Assembly (NCBI RefSeq): GCF_040939455.1
Contig: NC_134116.1
Location: 73,673,900-73,737,899, forward strand
Source of the DNA: Microcebus murinus
Taxonomy: Eukaryota > Chordata > Mammalia > Primates > Cheirogaleidae
Direction of reading: 5' to 3'
Length of the DNA: 64,000 nucleotides
In this document: in pieces, positions 23,788 through 35,503 of the stretch
Layout: the number at the start of each line of letters is the position of its first letter
How positions within the stretch are numbered: position 1 is the first letter of the stretch
The notes under the pieces: model-generated
The model's input: the letters and a program-made list of their open reading frames with translations, nothing else
What the model was told of the DNA's origin: nothing
Database searches by the model: none
Made by a program: the position numbers and the translations under genes

Positions 23788-24211
23788 TATTAGTTTGCTC
23801 ATGCTGCCATAACAAAATACAACAGGCCGAGCAGCTTATACAACAGAAGTTTATTTTCTCACAGTTCTAGAGGCTAGAAGTCCAAGATCCAAGTGTTGAC
23901 AGGGTTGGTTTCTTCCGAGGTCTCTGTCCTTGGCTTGCAGATGGCAAGATGCTTGTCTTGCAAGTTTTCTCACTGTGTCCTCACATGGCCACCCTCAGTC
24001 TGTGTATGTTCTAACATCCTCTTCTTATAGGGACACCGGTCATATTGAATTAGGGCCCACACTCATGACTTCATTTAATAGTAATGACTTCATTTAATAG
24101 TAATTACTTCGTAAAAGGCCCTGTCTCCAAATATAGTCCCATTCTAGATCCTGGGGTTAGGACTTCAGTGTATGACATTTGGGGAGGGGAGACACAGTTG
24201 AGACCCTAACA
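23788..24211 (-). mobile_element. ERVL-MaLR LTR (MST/MLT1 type), antisense
   Basis: TTAGTTTGCTCATGCTGCCA, AGTTCTAGAGGCTAGAAGTC, GGTTGGTTTCTTCCGAGG, CCTTGGCTTGCAGATGGC and GAATTAGGGCCCACACTCAT follow the antisense MaLR LTR consensus. It ends TTGAGACCCTAACA. A perfect 19-bp tandem duplication lies inside it at 24065-24102. Confidence 0.88.
24065..24102. repeat. 19-bp perfect tandem duplication
   Basis: ATGACTTCATTTAATAGTA is present twice with no spacer (24065-24083, 24084-24102) inside the MaLR LTR. The family consensus has a single copy, so this is a local slippage or duplication event. Confidence 0.95.
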
Positions 24212-25640
24212 CGTATCAATCATTCATGATGCGGGTGGTGGGCGAGCTGGCTTACGTATCTATACAAAACAGTGACACTGATCTCCTTCCTAGATCCCCA
24301 CAGCCCTTGGGTTCACTCTAAACTCCCTCCCTCTGCCCCCGTGACCATCCGGGAGAGGAGATGGATTATGAAAACTTGTCATTTTCACTGGAAAAACATG
24401 TAAAATGAAGCAAATCAATGAGACTTCTTTTTATATAAAAAATGGTGCATTATGAAGGTCATGGGGTAACCAAATTTTGGAGGTGGATGAGACCTTAGGC
24501 AATACAGAGAGGTGCAATGGCAAATGAAATGAAGATGGTGGTATTCCTCCCTCCACTGAGGTCAGAGATTCTAAGCTTTACAAGTGACATTTCATAAAGG
24601 GCCCACTTATCTTACGTGTATTGCAAAATGGTGCCAATGGTGCCAAGGGCCACTGCCTCCTGTCCCCGACGGGGCCTACTTGGATAGTACGCAAGCAGTG
24701 CTGCTCACCCCAGCACAAAACGCCAGGTGTGGGAAGTTCCCTAGAAGCTCAATTGCCAAGCGAGTGCATCCTCCCTTTCCAAAGCAAACACAGGGGTATT
24801 TGAGTACCTATGGAGGCAGAGGCCCCTCCCACTCTTAAAGGGAGGAGGAAGGAAAATGTGAAAGGAATACTTTCTCTATCTGAAACTCTCTTGGAGAAGG
24901 CATTGAAATGTAAAAGGGGAAACGCTTTAATTGTGTTGTTGGTGAACATGGAAAATATTCTGTTGTCCTCAGCAGATATGTGGATGCAGATCACTGGAGC
25001 CGTGTGGCTTCTCAGTGTACCTGTTGGTTTTCTAGAATGGAGTAAGAACAGATGAACACAGGCAGCTCTATCTGCTATTTCTGAATAAAAATGCAAGACT
25101 AAACTCGGCCTGGATCTGGCAGTTCTATTCAGCCTGGAGGAGGGTTATGTCTCCCTCTGAAATCACACAAGAATCTATCTCGTGCGATAAAAGGATTGAA
25201 GCAAATAATACCCAGTTATAGCAACATAACTCAGGGTGAGAGGAAGACTGGGCTTTGTTTCTGCAACTGCTGACAATAATCACTATAAAAGGAATGTAGG
25301 AGGAAGAGCCCAGCGTGGGACTCGAATATATTCCATGGCAGGTTGTTGTACAGTATTAAAATCTGGGAGGAATGGTTTTTAATACAAGTGTCTGTTAAGG
25401 AGCTTGGTCTTGGGGCTGGTGTAGCAGGAGGGTGAGAGGTAGGGAGGACAGAGACAGGGCTGCGGTTAAAGGGGAGAGCACAATGTCTTTTTATAACATT
25501 GGAAAGTCAGCAAACTGTCCTCAGTTACCAGACAAATGGGACTCTAAGGAAATAGGAGTGTGCAGAAAATGACTTTTCTTTCTTATTAATATTATGCATC
25601 TGACATTGTACTGAGTATTTTAGGTGGAGTATCTCATTTT
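24212..25640. other. Unassigned non-coding sequence
   Basis: No gene or confident repeat recognised. Short open frames (for example 24810-25055) have no protein signature. Confidence 0.45.
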
Positions 25641-25760
25641 CAATCTGTATTACTACTCTAGAGGTCAGGTCCTCCTGTTACCACCATGATAGATGAGGAA
25701 ACCGAGGCAGCAGCACTCGCTCAGGATCACCTGGCTGGAAGCGGTGGAGGTGCCATCAGG
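25641..25760 (-). mobile_element. MIR SINE (relic), antisense
   Basis: TGTTACCACCATGATAGATG, AGGAAACCGAGGCAGCAGCA and CTCAGGATCACCTGGCTGGA resemble antisense MIR ('ttatccccattttacagatgaggaaactgaggc... ggtcacacagctagt'). Confidence 0.55.
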
Positions 25761-25964
25761 TCCCATGTGCTTGCTTGTGACACAGCCCCGTCTGAGCTGC
25801 TGCTGAGGAGCACAGGCCCAGCTGGTGCCTGGAAGGGAGGCTCAGCCGGGAAGCATGGTATGTCCTAACGTGACCTGTCCTTGGATTCCTGCTGTCAACA
25901 CCGGAGAAATCGACTCCCCGTTTCCCATCTCCTTCCGAGTCCAACTCTCCCCACTGGAAGGACA

Positions 25965-26130
25965 AACCTGTGTCTGGACCTTGATTCTGCCGATGCTTCC
26001 AGGAAGTTATTTAACCTGTGTCTGGGATACAGTTTCTTCACCTGTAAGTGGGGTGGATATGAGGAGGAGAGATAGCGTGTGTGCTGCCTGGTACCGGGTA
26101 TGAAGGAGGGGATCGATGAAACGGCACTGT
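25965..26130 (+). mobile_element. MIR SINE (relic)
   Basis: GGAAGTTATTTAACCTGTGT, CAGTTTCTTCACCTGTAAGT and GGGTGGATATGAGGAGGAG match the MIR core on the plus strand ('aagttacttaacctctctgtgcctcagtttcctcatctgtaaaatgg'). Confidence 0.6.
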
Positions 26131-26566
26131 TTTCATCGGGAAAGTGTTCCTGGAACACGTGCTCGGCAGGGACGCGTGGTGAAAGGTGTCGATGATACCC
26201 ACTGAGGGTGTGACAGTAATGCACCTTCAATGATTACACTGCTTGCTAACCTGCTACCCAATTCCAGGTTTTCTATAACAACCCCTGTTTTCTTATGTCA
26301 GTTACACCTGCCCTTTTATGTCCATTCTGCTACACCTTAGGGATGGTAGAGTCATTAATTCTGATGGGGCTAAACAACCCCAGTGAAGAACTGAGTGTAC
26401 ACGTAGGGCCACCTGGGCAGGGCACACTGAAATCACATCGATTGTGCGTCAATAGCCCTATATGCTCTCTACAACTGACAATGGTGCACTGTAGGAAGAC
26501 GGCAATCTGATTAAAGAAAATCCTACTGAAATGTGGGTGAATGATGGCTCCTCATAGTCTCTTTGT
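26131..26566. other. Unassigned stretch
   Basis: About 430 bases without recognisable gene or repeat. It ends in the Alu target site. Confidence 0.4.
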
Positions 26567-26580
26567 CCTTGCATTTACAT

Positions 26581-26909
26581 TTTTTCTTTTTTTTGTTTTT
26601 TTTGAGAAAGAATCTCACTTTGTTGCCCACGCTAGAGTGAGCGCCATGGCGTCAGCCTAGCTCACAGCAACCTCAAACTCCTGGGCTCAAGCAATCCTGC
26701 TGCCTCAGCCTCCCGAGTAGCTGGGACTACAGGCATGCGCCACATGCCCGGCTAATTTTTTCTATATATATTAGTTGGCCAATTCATTTCTTTCTATTTA
26801 TAGCAGAGATGGGGTCTCGCTCTTGCTCAGGCTGGTTTTGAACTCCTGATCTCGGGCAATCTGCCTGCCAGAGTGCCAGGATTACAGGCGTGAGCCACCG
26901 CACCTGGCC
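26581..26909 (-). mobile_element. Strepsirrhine Alu SINE, antisense
   Basis: Antisense dimeric Alu with TTAGTTGGCCAATTCATTTC between the arms. A short deletion has removed part of the left arm near 26866 (CTGCCTGCCAGAGTGCC, lacking 'TCGGCCTCC'). Target-site duplication CCTTGCATTTA lies at 26567-26577 and 26908-26918, overlapping the last CC of the element. Confidence 0.95.
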
Positions 26910-26918
26910 TTGCATTTA

Positions 26919-27664
26919 GAATTTAGATGAGTTGTAATTAACTCCAAAGAACGAATCTTCCAGGGCTACAAACAGAAGTTTCCCTGGCTGTGTGTATGGG
27001 AGATTAACCCTGGACAGCGGTTCTTAAATTATTCTCACAGGGAATTAGCGCCCCCCATCCTGCTTTCGTGTGTCTCACTACATCAAGGCCACTCTTCGCT
27101 GGAGAAAGACAATTTACCTGGGTGGGTGAGCATTCCAGACTCTGATTATTCGATCCATTCCACCTGTCGGCAGCAAGTGCTTTTCCCTACAGAATGAAAA
27201 TGCCTTGACTCCTTCACAAGTACAGAAAAAAAAAAAAAAAAAAAAACACAAAAAACTGTTTGATCACACTCTGCTCGCCTTTGGGGCAAACCAAGGAATG
27301 TACGGTCTTTTCTCATCTTGACACCGTTTCTAACACTCCTGATCTCTTTCATCCTATGCTTGATGTTTGCTGTTCCCACAAAGTGCCCTACAAATATTCA
27401 CAGAAAAGCAAAACACAGTTTCTTAATATGATCAGTCAATTTCCCGACAGGCTGCTGATTCACGAAGGTCCCAGGTTCATTTTCAGCGATGACCAGTGTT
27501 TCCTTCTTCCACCCCCCAGCTGTTAAACCACAGATGGTCCCAAGAATGAAAACGATGTGGGTAAGAAAAGCAAGATTTTCTCCTCCTTCTCTAGAAAGAG
27601 ACAAGAAGAGTCACCTGGGGAAGAGAGGTGACATGAAAGAGGGTCATTGCATTTGGAGAAAACT
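26919..27664. other. Unassigned non-coding sequence
   Basis: No gene recognised. A 22-base A homopolymer lies around 27225-27246, with no element body identified beside it. Confidence 0.4.
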
Positions 27665-27870
27665 GACTTTTATTAAATTTCTGCTAAGCGCCAGGGCCTC
27701 TCCCAAAGCAGTCTTGCCTGAGCCTCCCAGGAACTCTAGGAGGCAAGCATAGCATAGTTTACCTCCGTCTTATAGGTCCAGAAAGCCAGCCTAGAGAGGT
27801 GCTGGAACTTGTCATCAAGGAGACAGTGACGCTGATTTCAGCGTCAAACCCCGGGCTGTCTGACACCTAA
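27665..27870 (-). mobile_element. MIR SINE (relic), antisense
   Basis: Antisense MIR order: TTTCTGCTAAGCGCCAGGGC, CCAGGAACTCTAGGAGGCAA, TTACCTCCGTCTTATAGGTC, GAACTTGTCATCAAGGAGAC, TCAAACCCCGGGCTGTCTGA. All main MIR blocks are present, so the copy is nearly full length. Confidence 0.65.
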
Positions 27871-28310
27871 ACTGGGCCCACTGAGTTGACCTGTCAGTTC
27901 CACCAACCACCCAGCCCATTCTGTCCCACGATTCCTCTGGCAGATGCTTTCGGTCAAATGACTTTATTGGCTTATGAGCCCACTGAATGACAGACTCAAA
28001 CTAGCGGCATCCTGCAGAAGCCATCACAGGTCTCCCTGTGGATATCAGACAGTGATGCCACCAGCAGATGGTGAAGGAAACCCTCAGCACACTCGCCAGG
28101 CCTCTCCCGTCCCCACCCTCTGGCTCTCCCTGACCACGACCCCCGCCTTGCCCAAGGTGGCAGAGGAGGCAGAAGAACGATCCTCAGCTTCTCCCTCCTC
28201 TCGCCCACAAGTAAGAACTCTCTTCCCACACGTGTGACTTCAGCGATCAGTTGAGGCAGAATTGGTTTTGTTGGAGTGCTGTCCCCGTTACCACAGGTTA
28301 CAAGCCCAAA
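27871..28310. other. Unassigned stretch
   Basis: No gene or repeat recognised. A 147-codon minus-strand frame (27996-28439) runs from here into the MITE and has no domain I recognise. Confidence 0.4.
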
Positions 28311-28761
28311 CGTGTTTCCCCGAAAATAAGACCTACCCATCAAATAAGCCCTAGCAGGATTTCTAAGCATCTGCGCAATAGAAGCCCCACCCGGAAAACA
28401 AGCCCTAGTGGTGGGCGTGGCTACGCAGCACACCTGCACAACCCGTGCATGTCGTCGCAGAGCGGGAAAGAAGACGAGCGGCCCTTCTCATCTGCCTCAT
28501 GAGAGCTCTGTTGCTCGACATGAGAGATTGGGGCCGATGGTTCTAAAGGAAATAGAGTCGCAAGAAATTCAGGATGGAATTCAGGGTTTGGAGAGTGACG
28601 ATGATGTTCCAGAAGAAGACGACTTTACTATATTTGAATAAATGTAGATTGTTGTACCGTATTTAAAAAAAAAAAAAACACATCCCCTGAAAATAAGCCC
28701 TAGGGTGTCTTCTTGAGGAAAAATAAATATAAAACCCTGTCTTATTTTGGGGGAAATATGG
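28311..28761. mobile_element. TA-flanked DNA-transposon MITE, copy 1
   Basis: The left end has GTTTCCCCGAAAATAAGACC. The right end has GTCTTATTTTGGGGGAAATA, its near-perfect inverted match. TA follows the right end (28762-28763) and a decayed AA precedes the left. The first ~150 bp and the last ~90 bp match copy 2 at 35504-35896, including the subterminal block CATCCCCTGAAAATAAGCCC. The middle differs and holds an open frame (28537-28641) ending SDDDVPEEDDFTIFE, stop. An acidic tail like this could be the C-terminus of the parent transposase. The TA target suggests Tc1/mariner, but I cannot name the family. Confidence 0.8.
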
Positions 28762-29479
<718 letters not shown>

Positions 29480-29493
29480 CAAAACAGGTTTTT

Positions 29494-31221
29494 AAAAACT
29501 CTGCTTGTCCGAGGCTGCCTTAGCCCACCACTGCCTCCCGAGACGTCTGGTTTGGGAGCACGTTGCTGCGGTGGAGCCCAGGGGAGTGTCCGGGAGGGGG
29601 AAGGGTGCTCGTATCTTCCCACTGCTCCTGAGCACTTTCCTTTTTACTGGCCCAGAGCCCTGAAGTCACGAGGGGCTGCTCTCCATTCCATCAGTTCCAG
29701 TGGAGAATGTGGGGTCGTTTCAGAATGACTGGAGTGTGTGATTTCCACGCTCTTTGGGGCTGCAATCTGATCCCGGGCCGCCACTGGCCAGTGCATTGAC
29801 AGTGATTGGAGGTGACGGCTCTGCTCTTCATGGCCTCTTTCCCCAGTGGCGAAGGGCTGGTGGAGTAGGGCGGCTGGCTGGTCACTCTGGCCGTGTCCTT
29901 CCCTCCCCCCTTTAACATGCAGTAGGGGGGTAAACAGCCTTGAACTTGCAGCCTTCATGTGCCAGGCGGAGGGGAGGAGGATAAGTGGTGAGTGTAATCG
30001 CTTAAGACAGCAGCGTGAGCCGAGACTCCGGGTGAGCACTTAAAGTGTCAAAGCAATGCAGCAAACAGCAGGTTGACACGATCACCCTTGTCGTTATGAG
30101 CAGAGATCTGAAACTTCCAAGCAGGTGTGTCGCTTTATTTTTATTTTATTTTTTTCGGAGGAAAGGGAGAGCAGCCAGTTCATTTGCATGATCTCTAGCA
30201 GCTCGTTTCCAACAGAGCCAGACAGAGATACATGTTTAAATGGTTGTCGTGGAAACCGGAGAGCATAGCTCTCCTCCAAGGTCTAAAGGAAGGATGATGA
30301 AAAGTTTAAGTAGTCACCATGGAAACCCAGAGCAGAGTGGAGGCAGGTTCAGACCCCAGCACGCTCACTGGCAGGTGAGTCTGCAGGGACCCGGGTACCA
30401 GTGGAGGGTCGATTCTGACCGCCCCTGTGGTGTCCGGCATCAGGGCTGACCAGACGCCACCTCCACAGCCCTGGGCTCTGAGCTTCCCGTGGGGCTGGCA
30501 GAGAGGTGAGTGAGCCGCCCCAAAGCTCAGCCCCTCCCTTCCTGAGTCAGGGTGGACCTCATGGCCTCTCTTGCCCATCCTTCCCTGAATCTCACCCCCT
30601 TGCCTCCACCAATGTCTTCAGTGTGACTGGAGCCCACGGACCTGTTGTCACAAAATGGACCCCTGCTCAGGTTCCCAGGTGGGAGGACACTCGGGCGGGG
30701 CCCGGCCCTGGTTTCTCTATAGCCTTGACCGAGATACGCCCCTGCATATAATAACCAAAATGGAGCCAGGCTTTCCTGTGCTAAACGAACAGGGGCACTT
30801 CTCCCTGCAGAGCTCCCGCTGCAGCTGCTGGTTTCCTCCGTAGCAGCGTTCCCCCTTGTGCCTGAGGCGAGCCTGTCTGGGACTAGGCGGCTGACCTTAG
30901 GACACGTTTTGCAGTCCAGGGGTGTGAGGAGGAGCCCCCCACCCCTGCTGCGGAAGGGCTCCCACCGGAGTGGAGACCAGAGCTATGCAAAGGGAGCTGC
31001 AGGAAGGGGGTGAACCACCTCCCCGATTGCTGACACATCATGACTCTCTCTGGCGCCCACTTGGGAGTCGGGCACCAAGGCACACAGTGGCCACACGGCC
31101 AGGGGGGCCGTGAGCTGGGGCATGGGGAGGCCTGAGAGGAGAGGGCACGGGGAAACCTCCGGGCCTCCTGGAGTGTGCTCCTCCCAGCCACTGCTCTGGG
31201 GGAGAGGAGGGCGCAGCTGGT
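29494..31221. other. Unassigned non-coding sequence
   Basis: GC-rich sequence without a recognised gene or repeat. Short open frames on both strands (for example 29644-30039 and 30883-31248, minus) show no family signature. There is a short duplicated GTCACCATGGAAACC-like wording near 30241-30330 (GTCGTGGAAACCGGAGAGCA and GTCACCATGGAAACCCAGAG). Confidence 0.4.
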
Positions 31222-32560
31222 ACCATTGGGCTGGTATTTACTGAGCACCTATTATGTGCCACGTGTATTCTAAGCTCTCGAGATGGATCAGGGAACAAAA
31301 CAGACAAGAGTCCCTGCCTTTGAGGGAAGACAGACCGTAGACAACAGACATAGTAGGTAAGTGACATAGCGTGTAAGAAGGTGATTAGATGCCTGGATTT
31401 AAACAAGGGTAGAACAAGGTAAGGAGGATTGGGAACGCCAGTGGCAGGGGCTGGGCAGCTCCAAAATGTAATAAAGTAGGCGGGGTCAGCCGTGCTGAGA
31501 AGTGACCTTGGAGCAAAGACTTGGGAAAGGCGAAGGACTGAGCCGCGTGGACTTGGGCAGGCAGAACCTTCCCGGCAGAGGGGTGGAGCTGTGGCAAAGC
31601 CTAACTATGCTCGGGGGAATTGGTGAGACTGGAACATGGTGAGCCAGGGACAGAAGGAGGAGACAAGGCCAGGGAGGGGAGGGTTGGGTCACACACAGGC
31701 CCTGGAAGACTTGGGCTTTTACTCTGAGTAAAAGGAAGATTCTGCCACTGGAGGCCCCGCACGGATCTGGCTTCTGGTGGTCCGGGCTGTCTGGAAGCAG
31801 GGGGAGCAGCGAGGAGGCTCTGGCTGCAGACAACAGCCAGAAGATGGTGATTCTTACTAGCTGGTAGCGTGGGGCTGGTGAAAGAGGCCAGACCCTGGGC
31901 GCATCATCAACACGGAGCCAACGGGCTGGCTGTGGGTGGTGAGCACGAGGAGCCCAGGGTGACGACTAGGTTTTTGGCCTGAGCATCGGGAAGGGTGGAC
32001 TTAGCACCAAGTGAGATGGGGAAGGGAGTAGGGTGTGACGAGAAGATCTGGATTCGGGTTTGAACTTCATCTTGATGTCCATGATCTGTCCTCGTGGAGT
32101 TGTCCGCTAGCAGTTGCAATACCAGACTGCAGTTCAGGGAGGGGCTGGGCCGGCGACACAAACCTGGGCATTGACGGGCACTGGCGCGGATCGTTATGGG
32201 AGACGTGGGGGAGGAGACGACCAAGGACTGAACTCTGGGGGCTCCAACATCAAGTCGTGGAGATGTGGGGGGATGAGCAAGGGTGGCGGAGAGGAAGCAG
32301 CCAGGGGATGGAGGGAAAAGCAAGAGAGGTTGGGGCTTTGCAGCCAAGCGAGAGGAGGACGCGAAGGAAGCCGGGGGGATCAGTGGCTTCAGATGCCGTG
32401 AGCAGATGAGATGAAGACTGGCCAGTGGATTGAGCAACATGAGGGGCACTGGAGACTCTTACAGAGTGGCTTTGGTGGCCTTGTGGGGACAAAGGCCGGG
32501 TTGGAGGAGTTCTAGAGAGGATGAGAGGAGAGGCCTTGCACGGGGCAAGTCTAGGTAACT
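31222..32560 (-). mobile_element. Long LINE-2 relic, antisense
   Basis: The 3' tail is at the left: GGTATTTACTGAGCACCTAT, TTATGTGCCACGTGTATTCT, GGAACAAAACAGACAAGAGT. Moving right it runs back through the 3' UTR into distal ORF2. On the minus strand, HGHQDEVQTRIQIFSS and DAQAKNLVVTLGSS (within 31907-32449) resemble the LINE-2 RT wording 'KLNMSKTELLIFPP' and 'AQAKNLGVILDSS'. Stops and indels break it. At about 1.3 kb it is the longest LINE-2 piece here. It explains the minus-strand proline/serine-rich open frames. Confidence 0.75.
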
Positions 32561-32834
32561 CCTTCCAGGAGTTTCTTTCCAAAGGCTCCCTGAGCTCACT
32601 GTCCTCATGTCTGGCACACCATAAAGGCCCAATAAAAGTCCCTGGAATAAAGTCCATCTGGGAGCGAATCCTTCCTATAATCTGGCTTTCTAGCTCTCAA
32701 GAGATACGTGTTTGATGAAATCGTAGTAGTTCAGAGCTGCAGACGCTTTTAGTGGTGTGAGGAGGGAGGAGGGATGGGCAGGACACGCGCCGCGGAACGG
32801 GGGCTCCATGCTTCTGAGCCAGAGGGTCCTCAGA
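32561..32834. other. Unassigned short stretch
   Basis: About 270 bases between LINE-2 and MIR relics. Nothing recognised. Confidence 0.35.
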
Positions 32835-32930
32835 ACTTGCATCCAACGTTCTTATTGAACTGGAGGGGAAACTGAGGTCTAACATCACAGCTCTGTTAGT
32901 GGCTGAGCCAGGGCTAGAACTCAGTCTTCC
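32835..32930 (-). mobile_element. MIR SINE fragment, antisense
   Basis: GAACTGGAGGGGAAACTGAG, ACATCACAGCTCTGTTAGTG and GCTGAGCCAGGGCTAGAACT follow antisense MIR ('gatgaggaaactgagg... cacacagctagtaagtggcagagccgggatt'). Confidence 0.6.
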
Positions 32931-32939
32931 TTTTTACTT

Positions 32940-33195
32940 TTTCTTTTTCTTAACTTTTAGAGAAAAATAAAGAAATTGCCCAGGCTGGAGTGCAGTGGCT
33001 ATTCATAGCATGAACTTCTGGGCTCAAGCGATCCTCCTGCCTCGGCCTCCCGAGTAGCTGGGACTACAGATGCATGCCAGTGTGCCCAGCTAAGTTTTTA
33101 TTTAATTAATTTTTTTAGAGATAGGGTCTCACTAGGTTGCCCAGGCTGGTCTTGAACTCCTGGCCTCAAGCAATCCTCCAGCTCAGGCTCCCTTG
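32940..33195 (-). mobile_element. Old dimeric Alu (AluJ-like), antisense
   Basis: Both arms are readable: AATTGCCCAGGCTGGAGTGC and CTCGGCCTCCCGAGTAGCTG, then AGATAGGGTCTCACTAGGTT and GGTCTTGAACTCCTGGCCTC. It keeps the ancestral 'ctattcatagcatgaac' wording and lacks the strepsirrhine GGCCAATTAATTTC block. The left-arm end is truncated. It predates the other dimeric copies. Confidence 0.85.
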
Positions 33196-34294
33196 TTCTG
33201 GAGTCGTTGCTCCTGATCTGCCCAAACACTGAATTTTGAGCTGCTTCGGCCTCTGAAGGCAGAATTTCTGTTTCTTAGGATTCGTATCCATTATTGTTCT
33301 GGAGAACCAAATTTCCTAGTTCCAAGAAAGTCTAATGAAAGTTCCCAAGAAACTTCTTAACCATGACACATCTCTTTCTAACAGTTTGATGACTTAAATG
33401 TCAGTGAATCAGAAATTGATAAAGGCAGCTTTCCTAAAAGGAATTTGTGAGCATCTGGGCTGTGACCCAGGGACTGGGGTGGGGCGCAGGGCAGACTCCT
33501 AGCAAGGGAGAAGCGAGGTGAGATTCCACGGGAGGCTGAGACCTGGGCACCCGTCATTACTGATCCTCCAGAATGTTCAGTGGCAAACGGAACTAGATTG
33601 TAAAGGATACAAAGAAGGGGGAAACTAGGATTTCAGCTTTCCCAAAGGCTCAGAAAGGCTCGGGCACAGCTAGGCTGGCGTCATTGTGTGGGTGGCTGAC
33701 TGCTGAGTCGCTTAAAATGGTGTTAACTATTTTGTGCACTACCAATGCACGGCTCGGAGAGTTCAAACGAGGGCCTTGGAGTCCAGGGGTGGGGTGGGGT
33801 GAGGGTGGGGGAGGTGGAGCTGGGAGGAGGAGGAGGGAGAAGGTAGTTAAAAGGCAATTTAGGAAAAAAGCCAAGATGATCCTGGCAGATGAACTATCTG
33901 GAGATGTCCAGCGAGAATGACCCAGGTCATGCCCATCCTCTCATGGCAGATACACAACTGAGACCCTCCCTGCCCCCTCTCCCTCCCCAGCAGGTGGGCC
34001 CGGCTGGGCCGCTCGCAGGAGTGTCCGTGTCTGGACTCTTCACGGTTCCCGTCTCCTGCCGCTGCTCTGCTCAGGGTCGCAGGGAGCCTGAGCAAGAGCA
34101 CAAAGGAGACCGAAGGCCGCAGCTCAGGCAGCTTTTATACCTTTCTCAATGCCCGAGGGAAAGTGATCACATTTCTTTTCTCTGAGGTCAGACATTTATT
34201 CTGCTCCAGGTTTAGAATTTCCCTTTGAAATCGGCTGTCCCAGAACAAGTCTCAGGGCCTGAATAAGTCCAGGGGATGGCAGGTGGTATCCCGG
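33196..34294. other. Unassigned sequence with a G4-type tract
   Basis: No gene recognised. GGGGTGGGGTGGGGTGAGGG begins at 33785 and is followed by further G runs to about 33840, a clear plus-strand G-quadruplex-forming pattern. Confidence 0.4.
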
Positions 34295-34440
34295 CTTTTG
34301 GGGGTCAAACTGGGTCCCAATTCCACCTCTCCCAGGGAAGTGACCTGGTGGGCAAACGTGTCTCGGCTGAGGTTTCCTTGCCTGCGAAACGGGGATGTGC
34401 ACGATTCACGTCTCACCTGATGCTGTCAAGATCCCCTGAT
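34295..34440 (+). mobile_element. MIR SINE (relic)
   Basis: GGGTCCCAATTCCACCTCTC, GTGACCTGGTGGGCAAACGT and GGTTTCCTTGCCTGCGAAAC match plus-strand MIR ('gggttcaaatcccagctctg... gtgaccttgggcaagt... gtttcctcatctgtaaaa'). Confidence 0.55.
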
Positions 34441-34454
34441 GTCACGCACACACC

Positions 34455-34695
34455 TGAGCCGTTCTTGACCTTGGCTGCGAATTAAAGTCACGGGGAAGCA
34501 TCTAAACACTACAGCCGCCTGAGCGTCACCCCCTTGGACAGTGGTTCTAATCTCTGTGGAAGCTTTTATAAAAGTCTCCTGTCCAGACCTCATCCCGGAC
34601 CAGTGAAGTCAGAATCTCTGGGGGGGTAAAACCCAGGTCACCAGATTTTCTAAAGTCCCCCAGGTGATTCCAGTGGGCACCCAAGGCCGAGAACC
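34455..34695. mobile_element. MER5-like hAT-Charlie DNA transposon relic
   Basis: Terminal inverted repeats are visible: left GCCGTTCTTGACCTTGGCTG, and right end reverse complement GCGGTTCTCGGCCTTGGGTG. Internal GTGAAGTCAGAATCTCTGGG and CCCAGGTGATTCCAGTGGGC match the MER5/MER20-type wording of hAT-Charlie relics. Length about 240 bp. It is a dead non-autonomous element, and the exact subfamily is not resolved. Confidence 0.7.
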
Positions 34696-35049
34696 GCCGA
34701 CAAACGTGAACGTCATTGAGCATTCCTAAGTGCCAAGCACGCCTCAGGCATCGCTGTCAGGGTTAAATAAGGCGATGGTGATGCTGAATGTCTGCACGGG
34801 GCTTGCTGGCACACTCTCCAGAGCTTCCCAAAATAAGGATTAAGGTTAACACAAAACGTGAAAATTACGATAACGGTCTTCAAGGGGCGCGTTGTCAGGA
34901 AATACTGCAGGACACTGTTGTGATTACACGTGTGCACACGTGTCACCTGCAGCTCTGTCCCAGTGCACACTCGGAGTCGGTGGCTCTGGGGGCCCGGGGC
35001 TCTGAGCTCCCAGCACAGGCCCACGTGATGCCCTCGCCGGGGGTCCCAG
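34696..35049. other. Unassigned stretch
   Basis: About 350 bases. The start (TTGAGCATTCCTAAGTGCCA, AGGGTTAAATAAGGCG) may include another MIR tail, but it is too diverged to call. Nothing else recognised. Confidence 0.35.
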
Positions 35050-35165
35050 GGTTAAAGGGACCCAGGCTTTGGAGACAGACCACTGGTCCAGGTGTTCTGC
35101 CTTCTACTTCTGAGCCTGTCACTCAGCGCAGCACTCACTCTTCACTTTCTTTGTCATTAGTGAAC
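35050..35165 (+). mobile_element. Possible MIR fragment
   Basis: CCCAGGCTTTGGAGACAGAC, TCTACTTCTGAGCCTGTCAC and TTCACTTTCTTTGTCATTAG resemble the first half of MIR on the plus strand. Strongly diverged. Confidence 0.4.
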
Positions 35166-35501
35166 CTCTCCTCCTTGTCCCCGCTTCTGGAAAGTGGGCT
35201 CCACCCTTCCATACTCTGATCGCAGGGCTGGAATGGGCACCGCTGGATTTTCCTGCCCTGCTCTTCCCTGGTCAGTGGAATCGTCATTGTCCCTGAGCCA
35301 AACTGGTCCAGTGAGACGCTCTCTGGGGTGGTGAGGACCAAGAGCACCAGCCCGTCCCTGCTGGGGGGACGTCCCTCGTGGCCACCTGAGAGAAGGAGTG
35401 CAGGGGGGGTTGGGTGACAGAGAGACAGAGACAGAGCGGCATTGGAGTCCTGCTCCCAGGATGTCCCCACATGGAGCAGCCATCCTGTCCTTCCTGGGTT
35501 A
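35166..35501. other. Unassigned stretch
   Basis: About 335 bases between the possible MIR and the second MITE. Nothing recognised. Confidence 0.35.
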
Positions 35502-35503
35502 TA

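Noticed and set aside
31907..32449. 180-codon minus-strand ORF as a gene
   Set aside because: It lies in a LINE-2 relic. Segments such as AQAKNLVVTLGSS are decayed LINE-2 reverse transcriptase.
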